Source of the DNA: Microbacterium esteraromaticum
GTDB lineage: Bacteria > Actinomycetota > Actinomycetes > Actinomycetales > Microbacteriaceae
Assembly (NCBI RefSeq): GCF_900163815.1
Contig: NZ_FUKO01000034.1
Span: forward strand, 1-64,000
Length of the DNA stretch: 64,000 nt
Reading direction: 5' to 3'
Shown here: positions 43,434-54,615 of the stretch, one piece after another
Layout of the letters: the number at the start of each line of letters is the position of its first letter
Numbering within the stretch: the stretch's first letter is position 1
The notes under the pieces: model-generated
Database searches by the model: none
Told to the model about the DNA's origin: nothing
Seen by the model: only the letters and a program-made list of their open reading frames with translations
Program-made: the position numbers and the translations under genes

Positions 43434-43859
43434 TCAGCCTTCTTCTGCAGCGCCTCGTCCACCCAGCGCAACGTCCGGCGGGGCGGCTCCGGATTGGCGG
43501 GAGAGCACGTTCCCTTGGTTGAGGATGAGCAGAGTCGGCACCGCCTGGACGGAGAACTTGCGGGCCGTCTCCGGGGCGGCGTCCACGTCCACTTTCACCA
43601 GCTTGAGCTTGCCGGCACGTTCCGTGGCGACCTTCTCGAGGGCGGGGCTGACCATTCGGCACGGTCCGCACCAGGTCGCCCACAAGTCCACGAGCACCAC
43701 TTGCGGGGCCTGCTCGACCACCTCGGCGAAGTCCGCATCGCCCGCATCGACGATCCACGGCACGGCGCTCTTGCAGACGCCGCAGCGCGGGTACCCCGAC
43801 GCGGCGGCGGGGACACGGTTCTTCTTCCCGCAGTTGGGGCAGGTCACAATCGCGCTCAC
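43434..43859 (-). CDS. Thioredoxin with N-terminal zinc ribbon (Trx2-like)
   Basis: 141-aa thioredoxin with redox motif WCGPC at residues 63-67 and the cis-Pro in AVPTLLIL. The N terminus carries a zinc ribbon with Cys at 7, 10, 26 and 29 (CPNC and CGVC), as in E. coli Trx2, a heat/oxidation-resilient thioredoxin. Its ATG overlaps the ClpB stop by 4 bases. Functions in the same operon as ClpB and the TrxR-like fusion, so it likely protects or repairs thiols during heat or oxidative stress. Confidence 0.92.
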   Translation of the reverse strand: MSAIVTCPNCGKKNRVPAAASGYPRCGVCKSAVPWIVDAGDADFAEVVEQAPQVVLVDLWATWCGPCRMVSPALEKVATERAGKLKLVKVDVDAAPETARKFSVQAVPTLLILNQGNVLSRQSGAAPPDVALGGRGAAEEG

Positions 43860-46483
43860 GCCGTGTCCTCCTCTTCGGCGGGCGCTGCGATGTTGAAGAC
43901 GAGGTCGCCGTCCTGCACGTCCAGCGTGACCGTCGACCCGTCCACCAGCTGCCCGCTCAGCAGCGCACGACCCAGTCGGGTCTCGATCTCATGGCTGATG
44001 TAGCGTCGCAGCGGACGCGCACCGTACACGGGGTCGTAGCCGCGGTCAGCGATGAGCTGGCGTGCCGCGGGCGTCAGCTCGATGCGGATCTGACGCTCGG
44101 CCAGCCGGGAGCGCAGGTCGGTGAACTGCAGCTCCACAATGTCCTGGATCTGTTCACGACCCAGCGGCGAGAACACCACGATGTCGTCCACCCGGTTGAG
44201 GAACTCGGGACGGAAGTGGGCGCGCAACTCACCGAGCACCTTGTTTCGCACGTCGTCGGGGATCGCGCCGCCATCGGAGCCCAACAGGTGATGGGCACCG
44301 ATGTTGGAGGTCATGATGACGATGGTGTTGCGGAAGTCGACGGTGCGTCCCTGGCTGTCGGTGATGCGGCCGTCGTCGAGGACCTGCAGCAGCGTGTTGA
44401 AAACGTCCGGGTGCGCTTTCTCGATCTCGTCGAAAAGGACCACGCTGTACGGGTGGCGGCGCACCGCCTCGGTCAGCTGCCCTCCCTCGTCGTACCCGAC
44501 ATACCCGGGAGGTGCACCGACGAGCCGGCTGACGGTGTGACGTTCCTGGTATTCGCTCATGTCCAGCCGGACCATTGCCGACTCGCTGTCGAACAGTGCT
44601 TGCGCGAGCGCTTTGGCCAGTTCGGTCTTTCCCACTCCGGTGGGGCCGAGGAAGATGAACGAGCCGATGGGTCGGCGCGGGTCGCGGATGCCGGAGCGGG
44701 CACGGATAATCGCGTCGCTGACGAGCGTGATGGCCTCATCCTGACCGACCACCCGCTCCTTGAGGGTGGCGTCCAGGGTGAGGATCTTGTTGCGTTCACC
44801 TTCCTGCAGCCGGGCCACGGGGATACCCGTCCACGCTGCGACGATCTCGGCGATCTCGTCCTCGGTGACCACCTCCCGCAGCAGCCTCTGCCGGCCTTGT
44901 TTGGAGGCGAGACGCTCCTCCTCGGCGTGCAGGCGTCGTTCCGCGTCAGCGATAGCCCCGTACCGCAGTTCAGCGGCACGGTTGAGGTCGTAGGAGCGCT
45001 CAGCTTCCTCCGCCTCCCGCCGCAGCCGCTCCAGCTCACCGCGCAGCTCCTGGACCTTGCGGATCGCTTGACGCTCCGCCTCCCACTGGGCGCGCTTGGA
45101 GTCCGCCTCCGCCTTCAGGTCGGTCAGTTCCCGGCGCAGCTCCTCCAGCCGTTTCTTGCTGGCAGTGTCCGTTTCCTTCGACAGCGCCGCTTCCTCGATC
45201 TCCAGGCGGGTCACCCGCCGGGTCAGCTCGTCGAGCTCAGCGGGCATTGAGTCGATCTCGGTTCGCAATCGCGCGCAGGCTTCGTCGATGAGGTCGATGG
45301 CCTTGTCGGGCAGGAACCGGTCGGAGATGTACCGGTGGGACAGCACGGCGGCCGCGACCAGTGCGCTGTCCTGGATGCGGACACCGTGGAAGATCTCCAG
45401 TCGTTCGCGCAGGCCGCGGAGGATGGAGATCGCGTCCTCCACGTCAGGCTCCTCGACCATCACCGTCTGGAACCGGCGTTCCAGGGCAGCGTCCTTCTCG
45501 ATGTGCTTGCGGTACTCATCGAGGGTGGTGGCACCGATGAGGTGCAGCTCCCCGCGGGCGAGCATCGGCTTGAGCATGTTGCCGGCGTCCATCGCCCCTT
45601 CGGTGGCTCCCGCCCCCACCAGGGTGTGCAACTCGTCGATGAACAGCAGGATGCGTCCCTCCCCTGCCTTCACCTCCGCCAGGACTGCCTTCATTCGCTC
45701 CTCGAACTCGCCCCGGTACTTCGCGCCGGCGACCAGGGCAGACAGGTCCAGCGAGAACACGGTCTTGTCACGAAGGCCCTCGGGCACGTCCTCACGCAAG
45801 ATCCGCTGGGCAAGGCCTTCCACGATGGCGGTCTTTCCGACACCGGGCTCGCCGATGAGGACGGGGTTGTTCTTGGTCTTGCGGGAGAGGATCTGGATGA
45901 CCCGGCGGATCTCCGCATCACGCCCGATGACCGGGTCAAGCTTGCCCAACCGGGCGTCAGCGACCAGGTCACGGCCGTACTTCTCCAACGCCTCGTACGT
46001 CTGCTCGGGGGTGGCGGAGTTGACATGCTGGTTGCCGCGGATCTTGGTGAGCGCGCTGAGGAAGCTCTCCCGGGTGACACCGTGCCCGCGCAGCACGCGG
46101 GACGCGGCACGGTTGGAGGAGTCGTCGGCGAGGGCCAGAACGAGATGCTCCACGGAGATGTAGGAGTCTTTCAGCCGCTTTGCCTCCCGCTCCGCCCGTT
46201 CCAGGGTGGAGGTGAGGCTGCGGCTCAGATACACCTGACCGGTCTGCGGGGAGGACCCGGAGACGCTGGGCTTGCGGGCGATCTCCGCTTCGACGTCGGC
46301 GCGTACCGCTTCCACGTCAGCACCCGCTGTCTGCAGCAGTCGGGGAACCAGCCCCTCCTCCTGCTGCAGCAGTGCGAGCAGGAGATGCTCCTCATCCGTC
46401 TCGATCTGACCGGCCAGGACCGCGATGCTCTGGGCCGAGGTGAGCGCTTCCTGCGACTTCTGAGTGAGTGAGTTCATGTCCAT
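43856..46483 (-). CDS. clpB: ClpB disaggregase
   Basis: 875-aa Hsp100. N-terminal Clp-N repeats (1-150), NBD1 with Walker A GEPGVGKT at 211-218 and [12 protein letters not shown], long M-domain coiled coil (~400-530), NBD2 with [16 protein letters not shown] near 610, arginine-rich sensor region and the C-terminal domain. The M-domain and absence of a ClpP-binding IGF loop identify ClpB rather than ClpA/C. It pulls proteins out of aggregates together with DnaK. The start overlaps the CbpM-like gene by 10 bases. This is a second, mobile-island copy in all likelihood. Confidence 0.96.
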   Translation of the reverse strand: MDMNSLTQKSQEALTSAQSIAVLAGQIETDEEHLLLALLQQEEGLVPRLLQTAGADVEAVRADVEAEIARKPSVSGSSPQTGQVYLSRSLTSTLERAEREAKRLKDSYISVEHLVLALADDSSNRAASRVLRGHGVTRESFLSALTKIRGNQHVNSATPEQTYEALEKYGRDLVADARLGKLDPVIGRDAEIRRVIQILSRKTKNNPVLIGEPGVGKTAIVEGLAQRILREDVPEGLRDKTVFSLDLSALVAGAKYRGEFEERMKAVLAEVKAGEGRILLFIDELHTLVGAGATEGAMDAGNMLKPMLARGELHLIGATTLDEYRKHIEKDAALERRFQTVMVEEPDVEDAISILRGLRERLEIFHGVRIQDSALVAAAVLSHRYISDRFLPDKAIDLIDEACARLRTEIDSMPAELDELTRRVTRLEIEEAALSKETDTASKKRLEELRRELTDLKAEADSKRAQWEAERQAIRKVQELRGELERLRREAEEAERSYDLNRAAELRYGAIADAERRLHAEEERLASKQGRQRLLREVVTEDEIAEIVAAWTGIPVARLQEGERNKILTLDATLKERVVGQDEAITLVSDAIIRARSGIRDPRRPIGSFIFLGPTGVGKTELAKALAQALFDSESAMVRLDMSEYQERHTVSRLVGAPPGYVGYDEGGQLTEAVRRHPYSVVLFDEIEKAHPDVFNTLLQVLDDGRITDSQGRTVDFRNTIVIMTSNIGAHHLLGSDGGAIPDDVRNKVLGELRAHFRPEFLNRVDDIVVFSPLGREQIQDIVELQFTDLRSRLAERQIRIELTPAARQLIADRGYDPVYGARPLRRYISHEIETRLGRALLSGQLVDGSTVTLDVQDGDLVFNIAAPAEEEDTA

Positions 46484-46785
46484 GGGGTGTCTCCTTCAAG
46501 TCGGATGGTCCGGTGCTGCTCGAGCTGCTCGATGCGGGCGAGCAGGTCGAGCACGAGTGCGATGCCGGCGTAGTTCACGGCAAGATCGGAGTGCAGACGC
46601 ACGATGGTGTGCACGCGGGCGGGGACGGTACCGGCGAACCACAGCCGGCCGCTGGTGTCGACGTGGGCGGTGACCAGCCCCAGCTCGACGAACTTCCGCA
46701 GCGTATCCGGGTGGATACCTGCGGCCACCGCGGTCGCCGCCAGGTCGGCCCGGGCGACACGGACGGGCAGGTGATGTGAGGTCAT
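46474..46785 (-). CDS. CbpM/HspR-like MerR-type chaperone regulator
   Basis: 103-aa protein. N-terminal MerR-like helix-turn-helix ([24 protein letters not shown]), then a helix with [20 protein letters not shown], corresponding to the RLRHELALDWPGI-type region of CbpM, and a coiled end. It lies between the dnaJ-like gene and clpB, overlapping both. It could modulate the J-protein as CbpM does, or repress the operon as HspR does; a HAIR-like site upstream of the operon favours the second. Confidence 0.8.
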   Translation of the reverse strand: MTSHHLPVRVARADLAATAVAAGIHPDTLRKFVELGLVTAHVDTSGRLWFAGTVPARVHTIVRLHSDLAVNYAGIALVLDLLARIEQLEQHRTIRLEGDTPWT

Positions 46786-47669
46786 GATCCTCTCCTGGCA
46801 TCAAACGACGATTCGTCGCGGAGCTGTTCGAACAGCTCCTTCTCCTTCTTGCTGAGAGTGCGCGGAACGACGACCTTCACCCGCGCATACAGGTCTCCCG
46901 GCTGTCCTCTGCGGGGCATCCCCTGCCCGCGCAGGCGGAGCCGCCTGCCAGTGGACGAGCCGGGCGGAACGTGCACGGTGACCGGGCCGCCGGGGGTGGG
47001 CACGCTGACATCCGCGCCCAGCGCCGCCTCCCACGGTGAGATGGGAAGATCCGTTTCGATGTCCGCGCCGCTGAGCCGGTACCGCTTACTGTCCTTCACG
47101 CGCAGCGTGACCAGCAGGTCCCCGTCCTGTCCGTCGGCGCCCGCTCCGCCTGCGCCCGAGATCCGCAGCCGCTGCCCGTCGACAGCGCCCGCTGGGATGT
47201 CGATGGTGTACTCCTGCGCGCCGCCGTACGGGGACGCGACCTGCACGGTGCGCCGCCCGCCCCGGTAGGCCTCCTCGACGGTGATCTCCAGCTCCGCGGT
47301 GTGGTCGGCGCCGCGACCGAAACCACCGAAGCCGCCCCCGAAGAGGTCCTCCCAGTTCGAGCTCTGCGCGCCGCCCCCGCTCCACGTGTATCGGGTGCCC
47401 CCGCTGCGGCGCGGCTGCTCGGAGGAGCGAGCCGCGTCCGCGGCGGCGTACTGCCGGAAGTTCTCACCGAACCGGTCGTACTGTGAGCGGGTTTCCGGGT
47501 CCGACAGCACATCGTGGGCTTCACTGATCCGTTTGAAGGTCTCCTCCGCCCCCGGGGTCTTGTTGACGTCCGGGTGGAACTTGCGGGCCTTCTCCCGGTA
47601 GGCGCGGCGGATCTCCTTCTGATCCGCCGACCGGGAGACCCCGAGCGCGCTGTAAAGATCCTCCGCCAT
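46782..47669 (-). CDS. cbpA: CbpA-like J-domain cochaperone (type B DnaJ)
   Basis: 295-aa J-protein. J domain with HPD at residues 32-34 (KFHPDVNKTPGAEETFKRI), a Gly/Phe-rich linker (GGGFGGFGRGAD), then two beta-sandwich substrate-binding domains. No CxxCxGxG zinc-finger, so CbpA/type B rather than canonical DnaJ. It delivers substrates to the DnaK encoded two genes upstream. The ATG overlaps neither neighbour; 3 bases separate it from grpE. Confidence 0.94.
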   Translation of the reverse strand: MAEDLYSALGVSRSADQKEIRRAYREKARKFHPDVNKTPGAEETFKRISEAHDVLSDPETRSQYDRFGENFRQYAAADAARSSEQPRRSGGTRYTWSGGGAQSSNWEDLFGGGFGGFGRGADHTAELEITVEEAYRGGRRTVQVASPYGGAQEYTIDIPAGAVDGQRLRISGAGGAGADGQDGDLLVTLRVKDSKRYRLSGADIETDLPISPWEAALGADVSVPTPGGPVTVHVPPGSSTGRRLRLRGQGMPRRGQPGDLYARVKVVVPRTLSKKEKELFEQLRDESSFDARRGS

Positions 47670-47672
47670 CTC

Positions 47673-48212
47673 CTACTCCTCGTCCGGCCTGCGGGTGACC
47701 ACAACCGCAGCCGGTCGCAGCATCCGCTCAGGCGTTCCGAACCCGGGGCGAGTGACGGCGAGGATGCTGCGCGGCGGGACGCTGGCATCCTCGACCACCG
47801 AGACCGCCTCGTGCAGCTGCGGGTCGAACTCCGCACCGTCGATGACAATCTCGGGGTACCCGAGTGCGCGCAACGCGTCAGCGGCCTGCGCCCGGATGGC
47901 CTGCATGCCACCCAGAACGCCCTCGTCAAGGTCCACCCCGAAGCTGAGCGCCCGGTCCAGCCCGTCGACGACGGGCAAGAAGGCTTTGGCGGTGTGCCGC
48001 CGCTCCTGCTCGCGGACGGTCTGGATCTCGCGCGCCATCCGTTTGCGGAGGTTGTCGTAGTCCGCCGCCGCCCGGCGCCACCGGTCCTCGGCCGTCTCCA
48101 ACTGGGCGGCGACCGCTGCTTGCGCGGCGCGGATCTCCTCCGGGGACACGTCGGTGAGGTCGTCGTTCAGCAGGTCCACGGCCCGCGTGTCCTCGTTCTG
48201 CTCCTCGACCAT
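47673..48212 (-). CDS. grpE: GrpE nucleotide-exchange factor
   Basis: 179-aa DnaK exchange factor. Coiled-coil N-terminal half with RWRRAAADYDNLRKRMAREI, then KAFLPVVDGLDRALSFG and the beta-wing ending in AVSVVEDASVPPRSILAVTR. Sits between dnaK and the J-protein, 18 bases after dnaK. Part of the DnaK-GrpE-CbpA machine on one transcript. Confidence 0.95.
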   Translation of the reverse strand: MVEEQNEDTRAVDLLNDDLTDVSPEEIRAAQAAVAAQLETAEDRWRRAAADYDNLRKRMAREIQTVREQERRHTAKAFLPVVDGLDRALSFGVDLDEGVLGGMQAIRAQAADALRALGYPEIVIDGAEFDPQLHEAVSVVEDASVPPRSILAVTRPGFGTPERMLRPAAVVVTRRPDEE

Positions 48213-48230
48213 CGCGATCCTCCCTCCGTG

Positions 48231-50096
<1,866 letters not shown>

Positions 50097-50131
50097 GATG
50101 ATTGTTCCATTCTTGTAGCGTGAGACACGTT

Positions 50132-50566
50132 TCAGGGGTCGTCAAAGAGCGCGCCAGGATCGGCGCAGGCGCAGGGCTGAGTGCCCAGAGTCAGGAAGCA
50201 GGCTGCTTCAGGGGGATCTTTCCGGACTGCGGGCTGCTCGATGGGCATCACCACCCGCAGGACGCCCAGGTCGCAGCTGGCGGTGACGCTGTCGCTGTCG
50301 ATGCCGGGCGCCAGTCCCAGCAGCCGCATGAATTGCCCGTGGGGGCCGTTCGGCGGTGAACCACTTCGCGCCGGCGGTCGCGGACTGGGCCGCTGACCGC
50401 GCGGACGGTGAGCGGCTGGCCGCCCACCCAGCTCGATGGACTCCGAGTCGATGCCTGGCAGGTTCGCCTCAGGAACGTACTCGTCGCCCTCTCGGGACAG
50501 ATCGACCGACATCGAGCGCGGATCCATCTGCTGAGCGATGCGCAGGTCCGCACATGAGGTCACCAT
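50132..50566 (-). pseudogene. Hsp20 small heat-shock protein, three frameshifts
   Basis: The start (MDPRSMSVDLSREGDEYVPE, LPGIDSESIE) and end (HGQFMRLLGLAPGIDSDSVT, LGVLRVVMPIEQPAVRK) of an alpha-crystallin domain read in one frame, but the middle reads in the second frame (VGGQPLTVRAVSG, near 50400-50430) and then the third (AKWFTAERP, near 50345-50370). Three one-base shifts sum to a full codon. The gene is therefore broken or contains sequencing errors. It is the first gene of the chaperone island. Confidence 0.8.
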
Positions 50567-50587
50567 CTCACCACCCCCCCTTTACGC

Positions 50588-50604
50588 GGAGTCGCTATAA
50601 CTCC
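50588..50604. promoter_or_regulatory. HAIR-like inverted repeat (HspR-type operator)
   Basis: GGAGT (50588-50592), seven bases, ACTCC (50600-50604). The spacing and the GAGT-N7-ACTC core match the actinobacterial HAIR element (CTTGAGT-N7-ACTCAAG) bound by HspR. It lies 22 bases upstream of the hsp20 start and a TATA-rich spacer could serve as the -10 box. The encoded CbpM/HspR-like protein is the candidate ligand. Confidence 0.6.
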
Positions 50605-50780
50605 ACTGCCGATGTTTGTTCGACGGTCGGAGGTGTAGAACCCACCCGGACCATGTGGTCCAAGCAGAAGCGCGAACGCGCGGTAGAGCTGCGTCGTTCT
50701 GGTACCAGACTGGACCCCACGTGGGCGTTTCGCAAGTGATTCGCCTGACGAACGGAGCCTGATCCGCTTTCCAGACCCGC

Positions 50781-50959
50781 GCGTCCACAGGGCTCAGCCC
50801 CACCACCGCGCCGTCGCGCTCAGCGAGCCAAAGCGTCTCGACTGCTCCGAGCCTGGACAAGATGCGTCCTGTCACCGGGTCATTGGGTTCGATGAGCATG
50901 GACAGCACCATCCTCGCGGTGCGCTCGTCATTCGCGACCTCACTCACGCTGGTCGTCAT
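50781..50959 (-). pseudogene. DprA-like gene, N-terminal fragment (copy B)
   Basis: Reads RMVLSMLIEPNDPVTGRILS, LGAVETLWLAERDGAVV and LSPVDARVWK, then diverges near 50770 into unrelated sequence before a stop at 50582. Same gene as copy A at 40564-40859, starting behind GAGAGGAACC at 50959. Confidence 0.75.
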
Positions 50960-50996
50960 CGGTTCCTCTCGGCGCTCGTTACCGACGAGGTGCGCC
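50781..50996. repeat. 216-bp direct repeat, copy B
   Basis: Counterpart of 40681-40896, same orientation, ungapped, about 89 percent identical by hand count. The chaperone island lies between the two copies. Confidence 0.9.
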
Positions 50997-51032
50997 GAGC
51001 GCTACCGACGGATCAGCAACTCGGAACCGCAG

Positions 51033-51581
51033 CTACGAGTCATCGCTCGCCTCGTCCACGATGAGTCCAGCCTCGACCAGTGCAGCCCGCACGGCCTTAC
51101 GGTCCACGCCCATCCGGCGACCGATGGCCCGCATCGAGACGCCCGCTCGGGTGAGCCGCACGGCCTCGGCCTTCTCGTCGATCCCCAGCCTTGGTCGGCG
51201 GCTCGGCACGTTGCGGCGACGCAGATGGGAGAACACGGTGGCGCGGTGAATGCCGTACCTCTCAGCGAGCGCCTTGACGCTCATCCCGGCCAGGTAGTCG
51301 CCGACGAGGGCGTCCACCTCGGAGTCGGTCAGAAAAGTTTGAGCCGTCTCGACAGTGCTCGCAACAGGGCCACGATCATCCTTCGGAGCGGTATCCTGGG
51401 GACGTCGAGAGACCTCGTAGACCCCACGCTCTAGGCGGTTGACCAGGGTTTTTGTCTTGGGGGCGGAGTTGCCGAACGTACTACTCAGGCACGCTGGGCG
51501 ACCAGATGGAAGCCGGCGCTGAACGCGTTCGCGATCGCATTCGAAGGACGAATCAACTAATGAACGCCAGGCCAGATCCAC
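51033..51581 (-). CDS. Helix-turn-helix protein with two HTH units (start uncertain)
   Basis: The C-terminal ~100 residues contain two resolvase-type helix-turn-helix units: [20 protein letters not shown] with [14 protein letters not shown], and [20 protein letters not shown] with [12 protein letters not shown]. Such small DNA-binding proteins accompany serine recombinases in actinobacterial mobile elements. The N-terminal ~75 residues ([20 protein letters not shown]) look like a recombinase tail or spurious extension; a start nearer 51400 is plausible. Confidence 0.6.
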   Translation of the reverse strand: MDLAWRSLVDSSFECDRERVQRRLPSGRPACLSSTFGNSAPKTKTLVNRLERGVYEVSRRPQDTAPKDDRGPVASTVETAQTFLTDSEVDALVGDYLAGMSVKALAERYGIHRATVFSHLRRRNVPSRRPRLGIDEKAEAVRLTRAGVSMRAIGRRMGVDRKAVRAALVEAGLIVDEASDDS

Positions 51582-51599
51582 CGTTTATCGGACACACCC

Positions 51600-51880
51600 G
51601 GTCAGCCCAGGCGGCGGGGTACAACCTGATTTCGGTGCCGCTTGCCGCCGGTGTGCTCGCCCGCGTCGGGTTCGTGCTGCCGATGTCGGTCGGAGCGATT
51701 CTGATGTCGCTGTCGACGATCGTCGTGGCGCTGAATGCCCACGATGATCACCTGAAGCACTGTGTGCTCGATGCCGCCAAGCTTAGCGACGTGCTCGATG
51801 CCGCCAAGCTTAGCGACGAGGCCGCCCACGAGAAGATTCAGGAGGCCACTGCCGCGGTCAACCGGCTGATCCGATCGTGA
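51600..51880 (+). pseudogene. Chimeric remnant: P-type ATPase C terminus joined to CsoR-like C terminus
   Basis: Residues [20 protein letters not shown] and [17 protein letters not shown] are the last two membrane helices of a copper-type P-type ATPase. Without a stop the frame continues into [16 protein letters not shown] and [18 protein letters not shown], the end of a CsoR-like metal-sensing repressor (His-Cys pair in HLKHCV). A deletion probably joined the two genes. The open frame starts as far back as 51452, but upstream residues show no homology I recognise. Confidence 0.7.
51764..51817. repeat. Perfect 27-bp tandem duplication
   Basis: Bases 51764-51790 are repeated exactly at 51791-51817, encoding VLDAAKLSD twice within the CsoR-like remnant. 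It keeps the frame. Confidence 0.97.
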
Positions 51881-51902
51881 CTGTGTGAGTCGGCCTCGCG
51901 GG

Positions 51903-53828
51903 TTAGCCTACCGGCACTTCCCGCCGAGCAGGGCTCTCGCGCCGCGCACCCCGGTGCGCTCGGAGCGCGCGGAGCGCCGACAGAATGGCCACAAGGTCAA
52001 CAATCTCTTGCAGCAGCGCTCCCACCACCGCCGGCAAATAGCCGAATGCGGCGACGAGCATCAAACCGACTGAGATGATGATGCCCATCCAGATCGACTG
52101 CAGGGCGATCTGCACCGTGCGCCGCGAGACATAGGCCACATCTGCCACTCGCGCGATGTCGTTCGAGGTGATCACCGCCGCTGCTGACTCGCTCGCGACC
52201 GTTGCACCCCTGCCCGCCATCGCAACACCGACATCGGCGGCCGCCAGCACCGGGGCATCATTGATCCCATCGCCGACCATGAGTACGGGTCTCGGCCGCA
52301 TCGCCTGCACAATCCGCACCTTGGTCTGGGGAGTGGTCTCAGCGTGCACCGTCTGAATGTCAACCGCGTGTGCGACAGACTCCGCGGTCGACGTGATATC
52401 ACCGGTCACCATCGCGATCTCGGCTACGCCTGCTCGGCGAAGACGGGACACCGTGTCTGCAGACTGCTCACGAATCGGGTCGGACAAGATGATCACTCCG
52501 GCGAGCTCGTCACCGACCGATACGTAGACGGCCGTCTCCCCAGCTGAGAGTACGGGTCGATCGATCGGCCCGGTCACCTCTTCGATAAATGAGGGCTTGC
52601 CCACTCGCACCGAAGTGCCGTCTGCCAGGGAGGCGAGGACACCGTTTGTTGCCACCTCGTCGACCGTCACCACTTCGGGAAGCTCAAGTTGCTGTGTGCG
52701 TGCCGATGCCACGATCGGATCGGCGAACACGTGCACGGAGTACTGCTCGGCGGCGGCCGCGAGCTGCAGCGTCTCGTCTACGGTGCGAGCAGCAGGGTGA
52801 ATCTCGACGACGTCGGCTTTACCTTCGGTCAAGGTGCCGGTCTTGTCGAATGCGACTGCACGGACCCGGGCGAGCACCTCTAACACGCCACCGTCTTTGA
52901 TGATGACGTTGAGCTTTGCCGCGGAACTCATCCCGCCCATAAACGCGACCGGGGTGGCGATGAGCAGCGGGCACGGCGTCGCCACGACGAGCACCTCGGC
53001 AAACCGCACCGGATCCCCGCTGAGAAACCACGCGAAGCCTGCAATCAGCAATGACACAATGGTGAACGGCACCGCATAACGGTCGGCGAGTCGCACCATC
53101 GGTGCCCGAGAGTCCACGGCCTCCTCGACCAACCGTACGATCGAGGCGTAGTTCGAATCGGCTGCCACCTTCTGCGCGCGCATCGTGAAGCTCGTCGTGC
53201 TGTTGACCGTTCCAGAAAGCAGTGGGTCGCCCGCGTGGTAGTTCACCGGGATCGGTTCACCGGTCACGGATGATTCATCAATCGTCGCGTGATCCGATAG
53301 GAGCACCCCGTCGACGGGGAGGATCTCTGAGGAGCGCACCAGCAGTTCGTCGCCGACTTTCACCTCTTCGATCGCGATGCGTTCGACCTCACCTGTTACC
53401 GGGTGAATTCGACCCGCGAATGCTGGGGCTCGGCTCAACAGTTGGTCGAGTTCTCGGCTCGCGCGGCGAGCGGCGAGGTCTTCGAGTGCCTCCCCTCCGG
53501 TCAGCATCAACGCGATGATGAGCCCCGCGACATATTCCTGTACGGCGAGTGTCGCGATCATGGCGATGACCGCAAGAATGTCGAGCCCCCAATGCCCGCG
53601 CATCAAATCTTTGAACATGTCGATCGCGGTGATCACGATCACGATACCGAGCACCAAGTATGCGGTGACCCCGAGAGCCATCTCTGCGCCGGTCAGCCAG
53701 AGCATAACCCCGGTCGCCAAACCGACGAGCACGAACATCATGAGCTTGCGGTTGCGAAGAAATTCCACCGTCGATGACATTGCGTGTGACGCTTCCGAGG
53801 TACGTGGGGCGATGGTCTGGGCTGGCAC
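51903..53828 (-). CDS. Heavy-metal P-type ATPase (CPL motif)
   Basis: 641-aa P1B-type ATPase. Eight expected membrane helices, no N-terminal HMA domain; actuator motif SSVTGEPIPV, membrane motif VATPCPLLIATPVAFMGG with CPL rather than CPC or SPC, phosphorylation site DKTGTLTEGKAD, hinge VMVGDGINDAPVLAAADVGV. The Glu/Leu variant of the CPx motif prevents confident metal assignment (Zn/Cd/Cu not excluded). The start may be 53780 (SSTVEFLRNRKLMM). It follows the Crp/Fnr gene by 10 bases. Confidence 0.92.
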   Translation of the reverse strand: MPAQTIAPRTSEASHAMSSTVEFLRNRKLMMFVLVGLATGVMLWLTGAEMALGVTAYLVLGIVIVITAIDMFKDLMRGHWGLDILAVIAMIATLAVQEYVAGLIIALMLTGGEALEDLAARRASRELDQLLSRAPAFAGRIHPVTGEVERIAIEEVKVGDELLVRSSEILPVDGVLLSDHATIDESSVTGEPIPVNYHAGDPLLSGTVNSTTSFTMRAQKVAADSNYASIVRLVEEAVDSRAPMVRLADRYAVPFTIVSLLIAGFAWFLSGDPVRFAEVLVVATPCPLLIATPVAFMGGMSSAAKLNVIIKDGGVLEVLARVRAVAFDKTGTLTEGKADVVEIHPAARTVDETLQLAAAAEQYSVHVFADPIVASARTQQLELPEVVTVDEVATNGVLASLADGTSVRVGKPSFIEEVTGPIDRPVLSAGETAVYVSVGDELAGVIILSDPIREQSADTVSRLRRAGVAEIAMVTGDITSTAESVAHAVDIQTVHAETTPQTKVRIVQAMRPRPVLMVGDGINDAPVLAAADVGVAMAGRGATVASESAAAVITSNDIARVADVAYVSRRTVQIALQSIWMGIIISVGLMLVAAFGYLPAVVGALLQEIVDLVAILSALRALRAHRGARRESPARREVPVG

Positions 53829-53838
53829 GGTGCTGTTC

Positions 53839-54567
53839 TCAGTCTCTCTTCGAGAGGGTTGAGAGTGCGGTGAGCGCGGTCACATCAGTGATCGTGATCC
53901 GCCCCTGTTCCTGTTGTGAGATCACCCCGGTGTCGGTGAGTTTGCGAAGTTGCCGACTGAGGGACTCTGGTGTCGTGGACAGGAGCGAAGCGATGTCCTT
54001 CTTTGCGAGCGGCAGCGTCACGTCGATGGCTCCTCGCGGCCCTGGCGTCGCAGGGAGCGAGAGCAGGTAATCGGCGAGACGAGAGCTCACGTTTCCCAAG
54101 ATGACAGAAGCCAGCCGCGCCTCAGTATCATCCAAGCGCTGACTCACTCCTTGCAGCATGCGCAGCCCGATGCTCGGATGCTTCTCGACGAGACGCCCGA
54201 GATCGGCATGACGGAACACGCACAGTTCGGTATGCACGAGCGCTTCTGCTGCGTGATCGGGTCTCGTGCCGGTGAGAAACGCGGATTCTCCGATGAAGTC
54301 GCCCGGCCCGAGGACCCGGATCACCTGCTCGTGCCCAGCCGCACTTGTACGAGCGATCTTCACCTGACCGGTGTGCACCACCATCAACTGCGACATATCC
54401 GAGCCTGCTGTATACGCCTGCTCGACAGCGTCTAATCGGACGGTACGTGCAAATCCCGCAACTTCCACTTGCTGCGCATGTGTGAGCCCTTGAAACAGTG
54501 GTACACGGGCCACGCAGAGATCATTTGCTGGATCAGCATCCACATCGGTTGAAACAGCCAACGGCAT
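53839..54567 (-). CDS. Crp/Fnr-family transcriptional regulator
   Basis: 242-aa regulator. cNMP-type sensor barrel (~20-140; GQVKIARTSAAGHEQVIRVL, GPGDFIGESAFLTGTRPDHA) and a C-terminal winged HTH (PLAKKDIASLLSTTPESLSR, QLRKLTDTGVI). No four-Cys FNR cluster; only single Cys residues, so it is a Crp/Flp-like sensor. I use the ATG at 54567 behind GAAGGGAAGG; a GTG at 54603 is possible. It neighbours the ATPase, and an FNR-type box lies at the far end of the cluster. Confidence 0.9.
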   Translation of the reverse strand: MPLAVSTDVDADPANDLCVARVPLFQGLTHAQQVEVAGFARTVRLDAVEQAYTAGSDMSQLMVVHTGQVKIARTSAAGHEQVIRVLGPGDFIGESAFLTGTRPDHAAEALVHTELCVFRHADLGRLVEKHPSIGLRMLQGVSQRLDDTEARLASVILGNVSSRLADYLLSLPATPGPRGAIDVTLPLAKKDIASLLSTTPESLSRQLRKLTDTGVISQQEQGRITITDVTALTALSTLSKRD

Positions 54568-54615
54568 CCTTCCCTTCCCTTCTAGTATGGCGACTCGTGG
54601 CACAACACCCGCGCT

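Noticed and set aside
43991..46471. Long plus-strand frames opposite clpB
   Set aside because: Antisense shadows of a fully conserved ClpB; composition lacks protein-like character.
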